Below, one piece after another: positions 1 through 8,561 of a stretch of 64,000 bases of DNA. This stretch comes from Massilia sp. ZL223 (GTDB lineage Bacteria > Pseudomonadota > Gammaproteobacteria > Burkholderiales > Burkholderiaceae_D): contig NZ_JAGPWD010000002.1 of the NCBI RefSeq assembly GCF_018119395.1, positions 62,001 through 126,000 on the forward strand, in the 5' to 3' direction. A program made the position numbers and the translations under genes. Numbering within the stretch: the first letter of the stretch is position 1; every line of letters begins with the position of its first letter. The notes under the pieces are model-generated. The model worked only from the letters and a program-made list of their open reading frames with translations. It did no database searches and was not told the DNA's origin.

Positions 1-3000
1 TTCCCGCCGCGGCGCTGCAGCGGCGCGCGCCGGACGAGCTGGTGGCCGCCCCCTATGCGGCCCTGCTGGCGCTGCCCGTGGCCCCGGCGCTCAGCCTGGC
101 CAACCTGGAGCGGATGACGGCCGAGGGATTGCTGGGCGAGCACGGCTACTACGAGGCGGCCGACTACGCGTCCTCGCGCCTACCCCAGGGCGAGCGCAAG
201 GTGGTGGTGCGCGCATGGCTGGCGCGGCACCAGGCCATGGGCATGCTGGCGCTGGCGCAGGCGCTGCTGGAAGCGCCGATGCAGCGCCGCTTCCTGGCCG
301 ATCCCGAACTGCGCGCCGCCAGCGGCCTGCTGCAGGAACCCTTGCCTGCCTCCGGCGCGGCGGCGCCCGTGCGCTACGGCGCCGGCCTTCCGCAGGACGA
401 GCTTCCGCCTGCGCGCGCCTACGCCCGTGTCATCGCGCAAGGCGATACGGCGCTGCCCGAAGTCCAGCTGCTCTCGAACGGCAGCCTGCACGCGGTGGTG
501 TCCAGCGACGGCGCCACCAGGACCCGCTGGGAAGACCGCCTGCTGACGCGCGAGGGCAGTACCGGCATGGCCTGCTACGTGCGCGACACGGAAAGCGGCC
601 AGCTATGGTCGAACACCCTGCAGCCTACGCTGGCGCAGCCGGAACGGATCGAAGCCGTGTTCGCCGAGGGGCGCGCCAGCTTCCGCCGCCACGACCACGG
701 CATCGACATGGTGACCGACGTGGTGGTGGCGCCCGACGAGGATGTGGAACTGCGCCGCATCCGCATCGCCAACCGCGGCCAGGCGCCGCGCATCCTGGAG
801 CTGACCAGCTGTGTCGAACTGGCGGCGCCGCCTGCCGAAGCGGGGAGGCGCAGCGGCGTGGCAACCTGGCTGGAGGAGCAGGCCGGAGCGCTGATGTGCG
901 TGAGCGCACCGGACGCGCCGGTCGTGCTGCACCTGATGACGGTGCGTGGCATCTCCGGCGACGCCAGCTTCGAGACCGGCCGCGCGCGTTTTATCCGGCA
1001 CGGCCACGACCTGCTGGCGCCGCAAGCGGTGCTGGCCGGCGGTGAGCTCGGTGGTATCGATCCGGAACCGGACCAGCCGCTGCTGGCGATGCGCCGCAGC
1101 CTGGCCCTGGCGCCCGGCCAGGAAGCGACGGTGGACCTGGTGCTGGGCGCGGCCGGCGGCCTGGCGGCGGCGCGCGAGCTGGCGCAGCGCTTCCAGTCCG
1201 GCCACGCCGTCGACCACGCGGTGGAAGCGGCGTGGACCCATGGCCAGGCCTTCCTGCGCCGCATGGAAGTGAGCGAGGCCGACGCCCAGCTGTACACCCG
1301 CCTGGCCGGCTGCCTGCTGCGCCCGGTGCCGGCGCTGCGCACCGACGCCGCCGTCATCGCCCGCAACGTGCGCGGCCGCGCCGACCTGGCGCCCTACGGG
1401 ATCGGCGGGAACCTGCCGGTACTGCTGCTGCAGGCCGGCCAGGGACCGGAATCCGACCTGGTGCGCCAGACCCTGCAGGCGCACGCCTACTGGCGCAGCC
1501 GCGGCCTGGCGGTCGACCTGCTGGTGCTGTGCGACAGCGCCGCGGCGCGCGAGCAGGTGATGCACCTGGCCGCGCCGGTGCTCGACCCATCCTCCTTCGA
1601 GCAGCCGGGCGGCGTGCATGTGCACCTGCTGCCCGAGGTGCCGCAGGAAGACCGCATCCTGCTGCGCTCCATCGCCAGCGCCGTACTGCTGGAAGAACGT
1701 GGCGGCCTGCACGACCAGCTGCGCCGCGCGGCGCGCCCCCGCGGCACGCTGCCGCCGCTGCTCGAGCCGGCGCCGGAGGCGCACGCATGGACGGCGGACA
1801 CGCCCGCGTTCCAGGCCCCGGCACTCGTGCACGGCAACGGTATCGGCGGCTTCACCCAGGATGGCCGGGAATACGTGGTGAGGATCGCCGCCGATGCGCC
1901 GGCGCCTCCCGTACCCTGGGTCAACCTGCTGGCCAACATCGATTTCGGCAGCGTGGTCTCGGAACGCGGCGACGCCAGCACATGGTGCGGTCACCACGGC
2001 GCGCGCGTGACGGCGGAAGAGGCGTTCTATGTACGCGACGAGGACAGCGGCGTGTTCTGGTCTCCCACCCCATGGCCGGCTGGGTCCGGTGAGCCCTACC
2101 TGGTCCGCCATGGCTTTGGCTACAGCGTGTTCGAGCATCGCGCGCACGGCATCCGCTCCGAACTGCGCTGCTTCGCGGCGCTGGATGTGCCGCTCAAGTA
2201 TGCGGTGCTGCGCCTGCGTAACGACAGCAGCGCGCCGCGCCGCCTGAGCGCGACCGGGTATGTGGAGTGGGTGCTGGACGACCCGGCGTCGGCGCCCGGC
2301 CTGCAGATCGTGACCGGCGCCGACCTCGCCAGCGGCGCCCTGTTCGCGCGCAATGCCTTTGGCGCCGGCTTCGGCGACAAGGTGGCCTTCTTCCATGCGG
2401 ACGCCGAGCACGTCGCCGTCAGTGCCGACCGTCTCGAATTCCTTGGCCAGTCCGGGAACCTGGCGCGCCCGGCGGCAATGGGGCGCGCCGGCCTGTCCGG
2501 CAGCACCGGCGCGGGACTGGAGCCTTGCGGCGCTCTGCAGGTGGCCGTGCCCTTGCAGCCGGGCGAAGAGTGCGAACTGGTGTTCGTGCTCGGCGTCACC
2601 GGCCCCGGCAGCCTGGACGCCAGCCGCATGGTCCAGCGCCACGGCGGTGCACAAGGCGCGTCAGCCGCCTGGGAACAGCTGCGCCGCTGGTGGGAAGACA
2701 CGCTCGGCTGCGTCGAGCTGGCCTCGGCCGAGCCCAAGCTCGACCTGCTTGCCAACGGCTGGCTGCTCTACCAGGCCATCAATTGCACCATGGGTGCGCC
2801 GGCCTTCGCCATCCGGCTGCAATCCGCGCTGGCCGCCTTGCACGCCCGCCCCGAACTGCTGCGCGATCAGCTGCTGCGCGCCGCGCGCGAGGTCGAGGCG
2901 GGACCGCCGCCCGCGGCCGAGGATTTCCTGTGGCTGCCTTTCGCCCTGGCGCGCTACCTGGCAGTGACGGGCGACCAGTCGGTGCTGGGCGAGAACCCGG

Positions 3001-4043
3001 TCGAGGCGGGGGAGAGCGGCGCCTCGCGCGTGGCGGCGGTGGAAGACCTGTACCAGCATTGCGTGCATGGCCTGCGCGGCTGCCTGCAGTTCGGCGCGCG
3101 CGGCCTGCCCCTGGCCGGCGCCCGCCTGCACGAGGAAGCGCACGGTCCCGGCAGCCGCACCGAGAGCGTGCAGCTGGGCTTCTTCATGGGCGTGGTTCTG
3201 CAGCGCTTCGCCGAAGTGGCGGACCGTCGCGGCGACTTCGGCTTCGCCACCACCTGCCGCGGCGCGGCGCTGGCGCTCGCGGCCCAGCTGGAAGAGCATG
3301 GCTGGGACGGCCAGTGGTATCGCTGGGCTTATCTTGCCGACGGCGGCGCGCTGGGTTCCGGCGCCAATGGCCTCTGCCGCATCGACCTGGCGAGCCAGGC
3401 CTGGGCGCTGCAGGCCGGCGCCGCGCGCGCCACGCAGGCGATGGAAGCGGCCGGGGATCGCCTGCTGGGCGAACTTGCCCTGCGCACCGAGCCCCCTTAC
3501 GACCGCCACTGGGCAGAGGGACTGGAAGCCTGGCCCGGCCAGGACCACCGCGCCGCCGCCTGGTCCGGCATCGGCTTCGCCCGGATGGATGACGCGGCGC
3601 GCGCCTGGCAGGCGGCGCGTACGCTCGACCCGACGGCGCGCACGGCCACGGCAGCCGACTGCGCCCGCTACGCGGCGCCCCCGTATTTCCTGACCGACGG
3701 CGTGCGCACGATAGAGCCGGATGCCGGACGCGCCATCGGCGGCTGCTACACTGGCGCGGCGGCGTGGGCCTGGCTGCTGATCGTGGAGTCGCTGCTGGGC
3801 CTGGAGCGCGTGGGACAGCGCCTGCTGCTGGCGCCGCGCCTGGCGCCCGGCATGCCGGGATTCCGGCTGCGCTACCGCTACCGCAGGACGATCTACGAGA
3901 TCGTGGTGAGCCGTGACGGAGAGGAAGGAATGACGCTGGATGGCGAGCCGCTGCCCGAACCAAGTATCATGCTGGCCGACGACGCGCGCCTGCACCGGAT
4001 CGAAGTGCGCCTGGCCGCCGCAAACACGACAAAAGGACAATGA
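1..4043 (+). CDS. Cyclic beta-1,2-glucan synthase-like protein, C-terminal GH94-type region (5' partial)
   Basis: The reading frame is open from the left edge (first full codon at 3), so the N-terminus lies outside the window. The visible part, over 1300 residues, matches the C-terminal half of cyclic beta-1,2-glucan synthases (NdvB type). A linker (YYEAADY, then VVVRAWLARHQAMG) is followed by two beta-sandwich/GH94-like repeats (GIGGFTQDGREYVV, HGFGYSVFEHRAHGIRSEL) and an alpha/alpha barrel (LLANGWLLYQ; end GGCYTGAAAWAW). In the family this region phosphorolyses and trims the glucan made by an N-terminal GT84 domain. The usual catalytic motif of the form GDWNDGM is not found where expected: the protein reads GLPLAGARLHEEAHGPG near 3103-3153. 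The usual FRDQLQD substrate-binding motif is also replaced near 2793-2835. The module may therefore be inactive or structural. A Tsx-like channel gene follows after 1 nt. Confidence 0.75.
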   Translation, partial: PAAALQRRAPDELVAAPYAALLALPVAPALSLANLERMTAEGLLGEHGYYEAADYASSRLPQGERKVVVRAWLARHQAMGMLALAQALLEAPMQRRFLADPELRAASGLLQEPLPASGAAAPVRYGAGLPQDELPPARAYARVIAQGDTALPEVQLLSNGSLHAVVSSDGATRTRWEDRLLTREGSTGMACYVRDTESGQLWSNTLQPTLAQPERIEAVFAEGRASFRRHDHGIDMVTDVVVAPDEDVELRRIRIANRGQAPRILELTSCVELAAPPAEAGRRSGVATWLEEQAGALMCVSAPDAPVVLHLMTVRGISGDASFETGRARFIRHGHDLLAPQAVLAGGELGGIDPEPDQPLLAMRRSLALAPGQEATVDLVLGAAGGLAAARELAQRFQSGHAVDHAVEAAWTHGQAFLRRMEVSEADAQLYTRLAGCLLRPVPALRTDAAVIARNVRGRADLAPYGIGGNLPVLLLQAGQGPESDLVRQTLQAHAYWRSRGLAVDLLVLCDSAAAREQVMHLAAPVLDPSSFEQPGGVHVHLLPEVPQEDRILLRSIASAVLLEERGGLHDQLRRAARPRGTLPPLLEPAPEAHAWTADTPAFQAPALVHGNGIGGFTQDGREYVVRIAADAPAPPVPWVNLLANIDFGSVVSERGDASTWCGHHGARVTAEEAFYVRDEDSGVFWSPTPWPAGSGEPYLVRHGFGYSVFEHRAHGIRSELRCFAALDVPLKYAVLRLRNDSSAPRRLSATGYVEWVLDDPASAPGLQIVTGADLASGALFARNAFGAGFGDKVAFFHADAEHVAVSADRLEFLGQSGNLARPAAMGRAGLSGSTGAGLEPCGALQVAVPLQPGEECELVFVLGVTGPGSLDASRMVQRHGGAQGASAAWEQLRRWWEDTLGCVELASAEPKLDLLANGWLLYQAINCTMGAPAFAIRLQSALAALHARPELLRDQLLRAAREVEAGPPPAAEDFLWLPFALARYLAVTGDQSVLGENPVEAGESGASRVAAVEDLYQHCVHGLRGCLQFGARGLPLAGARLHEEAHGPGSRTESVQLGFFMGVVLQRFAEVADRRGDFGFATTCRGAALALAAQLEEHGWDGQWYRWAYLADGGALGSGANGLCRIDLASQAWALQAGAARATQAMEAAGDRLLGELALRTEPPYDRHWAEGLEAWPGQDHRAAAWSGIGFARMDDAARAWQAARTLDPTARTATAADCARYAAPPYFLTDGVRTIEPDAGRAIGGCYTGAAAWAWLLIVESLLGLERVGQRLLLAPRLAPGMPGFRLRYRYRRTIYEIVVSRDGEEGMTLDGEPLPEPSIMLADDARLHRIEVRLAAANTTKGQ

Positions 4044-4044
4044 C

Positions 4045-4905
4045 ATGACCAAGACCATCCGCGGCGCCTGCTGCGCCGCCCTGATGCTCGCCGCCGGCGC
4101 GGCGAATGCGCTCGACTGGAGCGACAACGCGGTCAGCTGGCGCTACGGCACCCGCTTCGCCGAGCCCTTCAACCCGGAGCACATCAACAAGCACGTGCTC
4201 GCGCTGACCCACGCCAGCGGCTACAAGTACGGCAGCAACTACTTCAACCTGGACCTGCTCAAGTCCGACAGCAAGGATCCGAAGTCGCTGACCGACAGCT
4301 CGGGCGCGGAAGAAGCCTACCTGCTGTACCGCCACACCCTGGATATCGGCGCCCTCAGCGGCCGCGAGCTGCGCTTCGGCCCGGTCAAGGGCCTGGGCCT
4401 GACGGGCGGCTTCGACCTGAACCACAAGGAAGACGTGGGCTACAACTCGCGCAAGCGCATGCTGGTGCTGGGCCCGACCCTGATGTGGGACGTGCCGGGC
4501 TTCCTCAACACCAGCCTGCTCCTGATCCACGAAAGCAATGCGCCGAGCGGCGCCTTCCCGCCGATCTCCGGCGTGGCGGGACGGCGCTACACCTACGACA
4601 ACCATCCGATGCTGAGCGCCAGCTGGGGTATTCCGGTGGCCGAGGGCTGGTCGTTCGAGGGCTATGCGAACTTCATCGCGGCCAAAGGGCTGGACGAAGT
4701 GGGCAACCCGACCAGCGCGGAGACCAACATCGACATGCAGCTGATGTACGACATCGGCGCGCGCTACGGGCAGAAGAAGAACCGCTTCCGTATCGGGGTG
4801 GAGTATCAGTTCTGGAACAACAAGTTCGGGAATTCGCGTGTGACCACCGGGGGGCGTGGGCAGCGCGCCAGCACGCCGATGGTGCGGGCCGAATATCACT
4901 TCTGA
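4045..4905 (+). CDS. Tsx-like outer-membrane channel protein
   Basis: A 286-residue protein with a signal peptide (about residues 1-22, ending AANA). Many short amphipathic strands rich in Tyr, Trp and Gly follow, and the last residue is Phe, typical of outer-membrane beta-barrels. Phrases such as LDWSDNAVSWRYGTRFAEP resemble the nucleoside-specific channel Tsx and related outer envelope proteins. It should sit in the outer membrane and pass small solutes, but the substrate cannot be read from sequence. The ATG at 4045 is chosen because AAAAGGA lies just upstream and a signal peptide follows; longer in-frame starts lie inside the previous gene. It begins 1 nt after the glucan synthase stop codon, so the two are probably co-transcribed. 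Confidence 0.75.
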   Translation: MTKTIRGACCAALMLAAGAANALDWSDNAVSWRYGTRFAEPFNPEHINKHVLALTHASGYKYGSNYFNLDLLKSDSKDPKSLTDSSGAEEAYLLYRHTLDIGALSGRELRFGPVKGLGLTGGFDLNHKEDVGYNSRKRMLVLGPTLMWDVPGFLNTSLLLIHESNAPSGAFPPISGVAGRRYTYDNHPMLSASWGIPVAEGWSFEGYANFIAAKGLDEVGNPTSAETNIDMQLMYDIGARYGQKKNRFRIGVEYQFWNNKFGNSRVTTGGRGQRASTPMVRAEYHF

Positions 4906-4925
4906 ACGTTTAGTTAAGGCATGAA

Positions 4926-5010
4926 CGTCGTTCCGGCGCAGGCCGGAACCTAAGTTTGCAAGAGCTGTCGAGACGCTGAACTTGGGCCCCGGCCTCCGCC
5001 GGGGCGACGG
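4926..5010. repeat. REP-like palindromic doublet
   Basis: Two copies of a short palindromic element in opposite orientation: 4926-4956 (GTTCCGGCG...GCCGGAAC followed by TAAGTT) and 4979-5010 (AACTTGGG, then a CCCCGGC/GCCGGGG stem). The same unit recurs at 16988-17073, 22929-22958 and 42360-42393. The doublet lies between the convergent Tsx-like gene and the mannose operon. It could form a strong hairpin and act as a bidirectional terminator or mRNA stabiliser. Confidence 0.7.
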
Positions 5011-5021
5011 TGGCTGACTTC

Positions 5022-6242
5022 TTAATTTCCGCTACGGCGGCGCGCCAGCGCCGGAAGGATGTCGTAGCATGCCCCCATCGTGTGGTAATCCACCTTCCCG
5101 GCCGGGCTCTTCTCGTTCGAATACTTGACGTTCTCGCGCGTCAGGATGCGGTACCAGGCCCCGTGCTCGTGGTCGACGAAATGCTCCCAGCAGTAGTTCC
5201 ACAGCCTTTCGTAGTCGAGCCAGTAGCGTTCCGCCCCGGTGCGTGCGCCCAGCAGCGCGGCCGCCGCCAGGGTCTCTGCCTGCACCCAGAAGTATTTATC
5301 CGAATCGCACACCGTGCCGTCCGGCGCAAAGCCGTAGTGCAGGCCGCCGTGCTCCTTGTCCCAGGCATAGCGCAGCGCCGTGGCGTACAGGTCCTGGGCG
5401 GCCGGCAGCAGCCAGTCCCGTGATCCCGCCAGCTGTTCGCCATGCGCCTCGAGCTGCAGCAGCAGCTTGCTCCATTCCGTGAAGTGCCCCGGCTGGTAAC
5501 CCCAGGGCCGGAACAGGTTGGCCTTGTCGTGCAGGTTGAATTCCCAGTCGACCTGCCAGTCCTGCTTGTAGTGCTCCCAGATCATGCCGCCCGCGCGGCC
5601 GGCCTGGCGCTGGGTGATGTTGGTGGCCAGGGTCTCGGCACGATGCAGGTAGGGTAGCTCGCCGGTAGCGCGGTAAGCCGCCAGTAAGGCTTCGCAGGCG
5701 TGCATGTTGGCGTTCTGGCCGCGATAGCTGTCCAGCCGCGACCAGTCGGCGCTGGCCTGGTCGGCGTACAGGCCGTGTTCTTCTTCCCAGAAGCGCTCTT
5801 CCATCAGGGCCAGGGTCTCGGCGATCCATGCCCGCGCTTCCTCCACGCCGGCCATCAGGGCATGCGAATAGGCCAGCAGCACGAAGGCCAGGCCGTAGCA
5901 GTGGTTGTCGCCGTCCAGTACCTCGGCCTTCCCGTCCTGCCAGCGCAGCTGCCACGCATAGCCGCCGGTGTCCGGATTGCGGTGCGCATGGCGCAGGAAG
6001 TCGATCCCGTGGCGCACCATGTCCAGGTACTCGTCCTTGCCGAACTGGCGCCAGGCGTTCGCGAACACGAACACGAAGCGGGTGCTGGACACCAGGTGGC
6101 GCGTGCTGCGGTCGTACACCGTCCCCGTGTCCAGGAAGTAGTGATAGAAGCCGCCGCTCGGATCGACGCAGCGCGGATAGTAGAACGACATCGTGTCGGC
6201 CACATGCCGGGTCAGCGTGTCGGGCGAAAAGAAGTCGGGCAT
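5022..6242 (-). CDS. AGE/YihS-family sugar isomerase, probable D-mannose isomerase
   Basis: A 406-residue cytoplasmic protein of the N-acylglucosamine 2-epimerase superfamily, an (alpha/alpha)6 barrel. Segments typical of aldose-ketose isomerases (YihS, ManI) are present: RGQNANMHACEA with His181, PGHFTEWSKLL with His253, KYFWVQAE near 316-323 and DYHTMGAC with His387. These three histidines fit the catalytic set of that subgroup. The likely reaction is D-mannose to D-fructose. This fits the context, because the two upstream genes encode alpha-mannosidases and this gene starts 9 nt after the second. It is the last gene of the operon; the REP-like doublet lies downstream. Other AGE activities, such as cellobiose epimerase or GlcNAc epimerase, are less likely given the neighbours. 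Confidence 0.8.
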   Translation of the reverse strand: MPDFFSPDTLTRHVADTMSFYYPRCVDPSGGFYHYFLDTGTVYDRSTRHLVSSTRFVFVFANAWRQFGKDEYLDMVRHGIDFLRHAHRNPDTGGYAWQLRWQDGKAEVLDGDNHCYGLAFVLLAYSHALMAGVEEARAWIAETLALMEERFWEEEHGLYADQASADWSRLDSYRGQNANMHACEALLAAYRATGELPYLHRAETLATNITQRQAGRAGGMIWEHYKQDWQVDWEFNLHDKANLFRPWGYQPGHFTEWSKLLLQLEAHGEQLAGSRDWLLPAAQDLYATALRYAWDKEHGGLHYGFAPDGTVCDSDKYFWVQAETLAAAALLGARTGAERYWLDYERLWNYCWEHFVDHEHGAWYRILTRENVKYSNEKSPAGKVDYHTMGACYDILPALARRRSGN

Positions 6243-6251
6243 CCTGTCCTC

Positions 6252-8555
6252 TTAGCGTTGCTGGTCGCGCGACAGCGAGTAGGGCGCATCCTGCTCGCGG
6301 GTGCCGCGCTTCATGTTCGGCTTGGCGGACATGCTGAAATCCAGCTTGGCGCCGCCCATCAGCTCTTCATGGCCCAGCCAGTTTCGCTCGACGGCGCGGC
6401 CGTTGACACGCAGGGCGTCCACGTAGCGGCCGTCGCCCTTGGCGCTGACCGTGAAGCTGCGGCCGTTCTCGAGCTTGACGGTGGCCTTCTTGAACAGCGG
6501 CGTGCCCACCACGTACTGGTTCACGCCCGGCGTGACCGGATAGAAGCCCAGCGCCGAGAACACGTACCAGGCCGAGGTCTGGCCGTTGTCCTCGTCGCCG
6601 CAGTAGCCGTCCGGCGTGGGCGCGTACATGCGGTCCATGGTCTCGCGGATCCAGTGCTGGGACTTCCACGGCGCGCCCGCGTAGTTGTACAGGTAGGTCA
6701 TGTGCTGGATCGGCTGGTTGCCGTGCGCGTACTGGCCCATGTTCGCGATCTGCATCTCGCGGATCTCGTGGATCACCGAACCGTAATAGCTTTCGTCGTA
6801 GACCGGCGGCAGCGAGAACACCATGTCGAGCTTGTCGACGAAGGCCTTGCGCCCGCCCATCAGGTCCGCCAGCCCGGCCACGTCGTGGAACACGGACCAC
6901 GAGTAGTGCCAGCTGTTCCCCTCGGTGAAGGCGTCGCCCCACTTGAACGGGTTGAACGGTGTCTGGAAGCTGCCGTCGCGCTTGCGGCCGCGCATCAGGC
7001 CGGTCTCCGGATCGAACAGCTTCTTGTAGTTCAGGCTGCGCTGGGCGTAGATCTCGATCTCCGACTTCGGCTTGCCCAGCGCCTTGCCGAGCTGGTAGAT
7101 GGTGAAGTCGTCGTAGGCGTATTCCAGGGTGCGCGCGGCGTTCTCGTTGATGCCCACGTCATACGGCACGTAACCCAGCTCGTTGTAGTACTTCACGCCG
7201 GCGCGGCCCACGGCCGTCATCGGGCCTTCGTTGTTGGCGCCGTGCTTGAGCGCCTGCCACAGGGTTTCGATGTCCTGGCCGCGCACGCCCTTGATCCAGG
7301 CGTCCGCCACCACCGAGGCCGAGTTGTTGCCGACCATGATGTCGGCGTAGCCCGGGCTGGACCACTCCGGCAGCCAGCCGCCTTCCTTGTAGGCGTTGGC
7401 CAGGCCTTCCTGCATCTCGCTGTTGATCGAGGGGTAGACCAGGTTCAGGAAGGGGTAGAGGGCGCGGAAGGTATCCCAGAAGCCGGTGCCGGCGAACAGG
7501 CGGCCGGGCAGGACCTGGCCGTTATACGGGCTCCAGTGCACCGGCTTGCCGGCCGCATCGATCTCGTACATCTTGTTCGGGAACAGCACCGTGCGGTACA
7601 GGCTCGAATAGAAGGTGCGGGTCTGGTCGACCGTGCCGCCTTCCACCTGGAGCTGGCCGAGCACCTTGTTCCAGGCGGCCTTGCCCTTGGCGCGGGTGGC
7701 GTCGAAGTCGTCCTGGCCCAGTTCGCGCTTCAGGTTCAGTTCCGCCTGCTCGAAGCTGATGAACGAGGAAGCGACGCGCATGTGGACCTTCTGGCCCTTG
7801 GCGGTCTTGAAGCCGAGCAAGGCGCCGCTATGATCGCCTTCGGTTTCCAGCTTGCCCTCGAGGAGCTTGTCGCCCTGCCAGGTATCGGTGGAGGCGAAGG
7901 GCTGGTCGAACTCGATCACGAAATAGTTGCGGAAGTTCTTCGGCAGCGGACCGCGCGCGTGCTTGGTACTGTAGCCGATCACCTTGCGTTGGCCAGGGAG
8001 GACCTTCACGTAGGAGCCCTTGTCGAAGGCGTCGACCACGACATAGCTGGCATCGGACTTGGGGAAGGTGAAGCGGAACTGGGCCGCGCGCTCGGTCGGC
8101 GCGATCTCGGTGGTGACGTCGGCGTCGGCCAGGTAGACGCTGTAGTAATAGGGCTTGGCGGTTTCCGACTTGTGCGAGAACCAGCTGGCGCGCTTGTCCT
8201 GGTCGAAGCGCTTGGCGCCCGTCACCGGCATGACGGCGAACTGGCCGTAGTCGTTCATCCACGGGGAAGGCTGGTGGGTCTGCTTGAAGCCGCGGATCTT
8301 GTCGGCGTCGTAGGTGTAGGCCCAGCCGTTGCCCATCTTGCCGGTCTGCGGCGTCCAGAAGTTCATGCCCCAGGGGACGGCGATCGCCGGATAGGTGTTG
8401 CCGTTCGAGAGTTCGGGCTTGCTGGCGGTGCCCATCAGGGGATTGACCCATTCGACCGGGTCGCTCACTTTCTGGACCACCTGGGCGGTGGCGCTGAATG
8501 CGCTGGCGGCTAGCAGGGTGGCGGCGCAGCGGATGATCGTGTTCGTGTTCATCAT
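6252..8555 (-). CDS. GH92 alpha-1,2-mannosidase, secreted
   Basis: A 767-residue glycoside hydrolase family 92 protein with a signal peptide (about 1-24, ending SATAQ). The N-terminal beta-sandwich begins VEWVNPLMGT...LSNGNTYPAIAVPWGMNFW, which is the usual GH92 opening. The barrel carries GYCGDEDNGQTSAWYVFSAL near residue 655, the conserved acidic and substrate loop. GH92 enzymes are calcium-dependent exo-alpha-mannosidases that release mannose from N-glycans or yeast mannan. Its start lies 6 nt after the stop of the upstream GH92 gene and no strong Shine-Dalgarno sequence is visible, which suggests translational coupling. It differs strongly from its neighbour, so the two probably cut different linkages. 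Confidence 0.9.
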   Translation of the reverse strand: MMNTNTIIRCAATLLAASAFSATAQVVQKVSDPVEWVNPLMGTASKPELSNGNTYPAIAVPWGMNFWTPQTGKMGNGWAYTYDADKIRGFKQTHQPSPWMNDYGQFAVMPVTGAKRFDQDKRASWFSHKSETAKPYYYSVYLADADVTTEIAPTERAAQFRFTFPKSDASYVVVDAFDKGSYVKVLPGQRKVIGYSTKHARGPLPKNFRNYFVIEFDQPFASTDTWQGDKLLEGKLETEGDHSGALLGFKTAKGQKVHMRVASSFISFEQAELNLKRELGQDDFDATRAKGKAAWNKVLGQLQVEGGTVDQTRTFYSSLYRTVLFPNKMYEIDAAGKPVHWSPYNGQVLPGRLFAGTGFWDTFRALYPFLNLVYPSINSEMQEGLANAYKEGGWLPEWSSPGYADIMVGNNSASVVADAWIKGVRGQDIETLWQALKHGANNEGPMTAVGRAGVKYYNELGYVPYDVGINENAARTLEYAYDDFTIYQLGKALGKPKSEIEIYAQRSLNYKKLFDPETGLMRGRKRDGSFQTPFNPFKWGDAFTEGNSWHYSWSVFHDVAGLADLMGGRKAFVDKLDMVFSLPPVYDESYYGSVIHEIREMQIANMGQYAHGNQPIQHMTYLYNYAGAPWKSQHWIRETMDRMYAPTPDGYCGDEDNGQTSAWYVFSALGFYPVTPGVNQYVVGTPLFKKATVKLENGRSFTVSAKGDGRYVDALRVNGRAVERNWLGHEELMGGAKLDFSMSAKPNMKRGTREQDAPYSLSRDQQR

Positions 8556-8561
8556 GTGTTG

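Noticed and set aside
5700-8513. Very long open frame on the plus strand opposite the mannosidase operon, and similar long frames at 8556-10814, 38033-40552, 46862-49045, and on the minus strand at 12697-15741 and 55375-57930.
   Set aside because: These are antisense shadows typical of GC-rich genes. Their translations are low-complexity (rich in Arg, Ala, Val, His) with no recognisable domain, while the opposite strand carries clear families.
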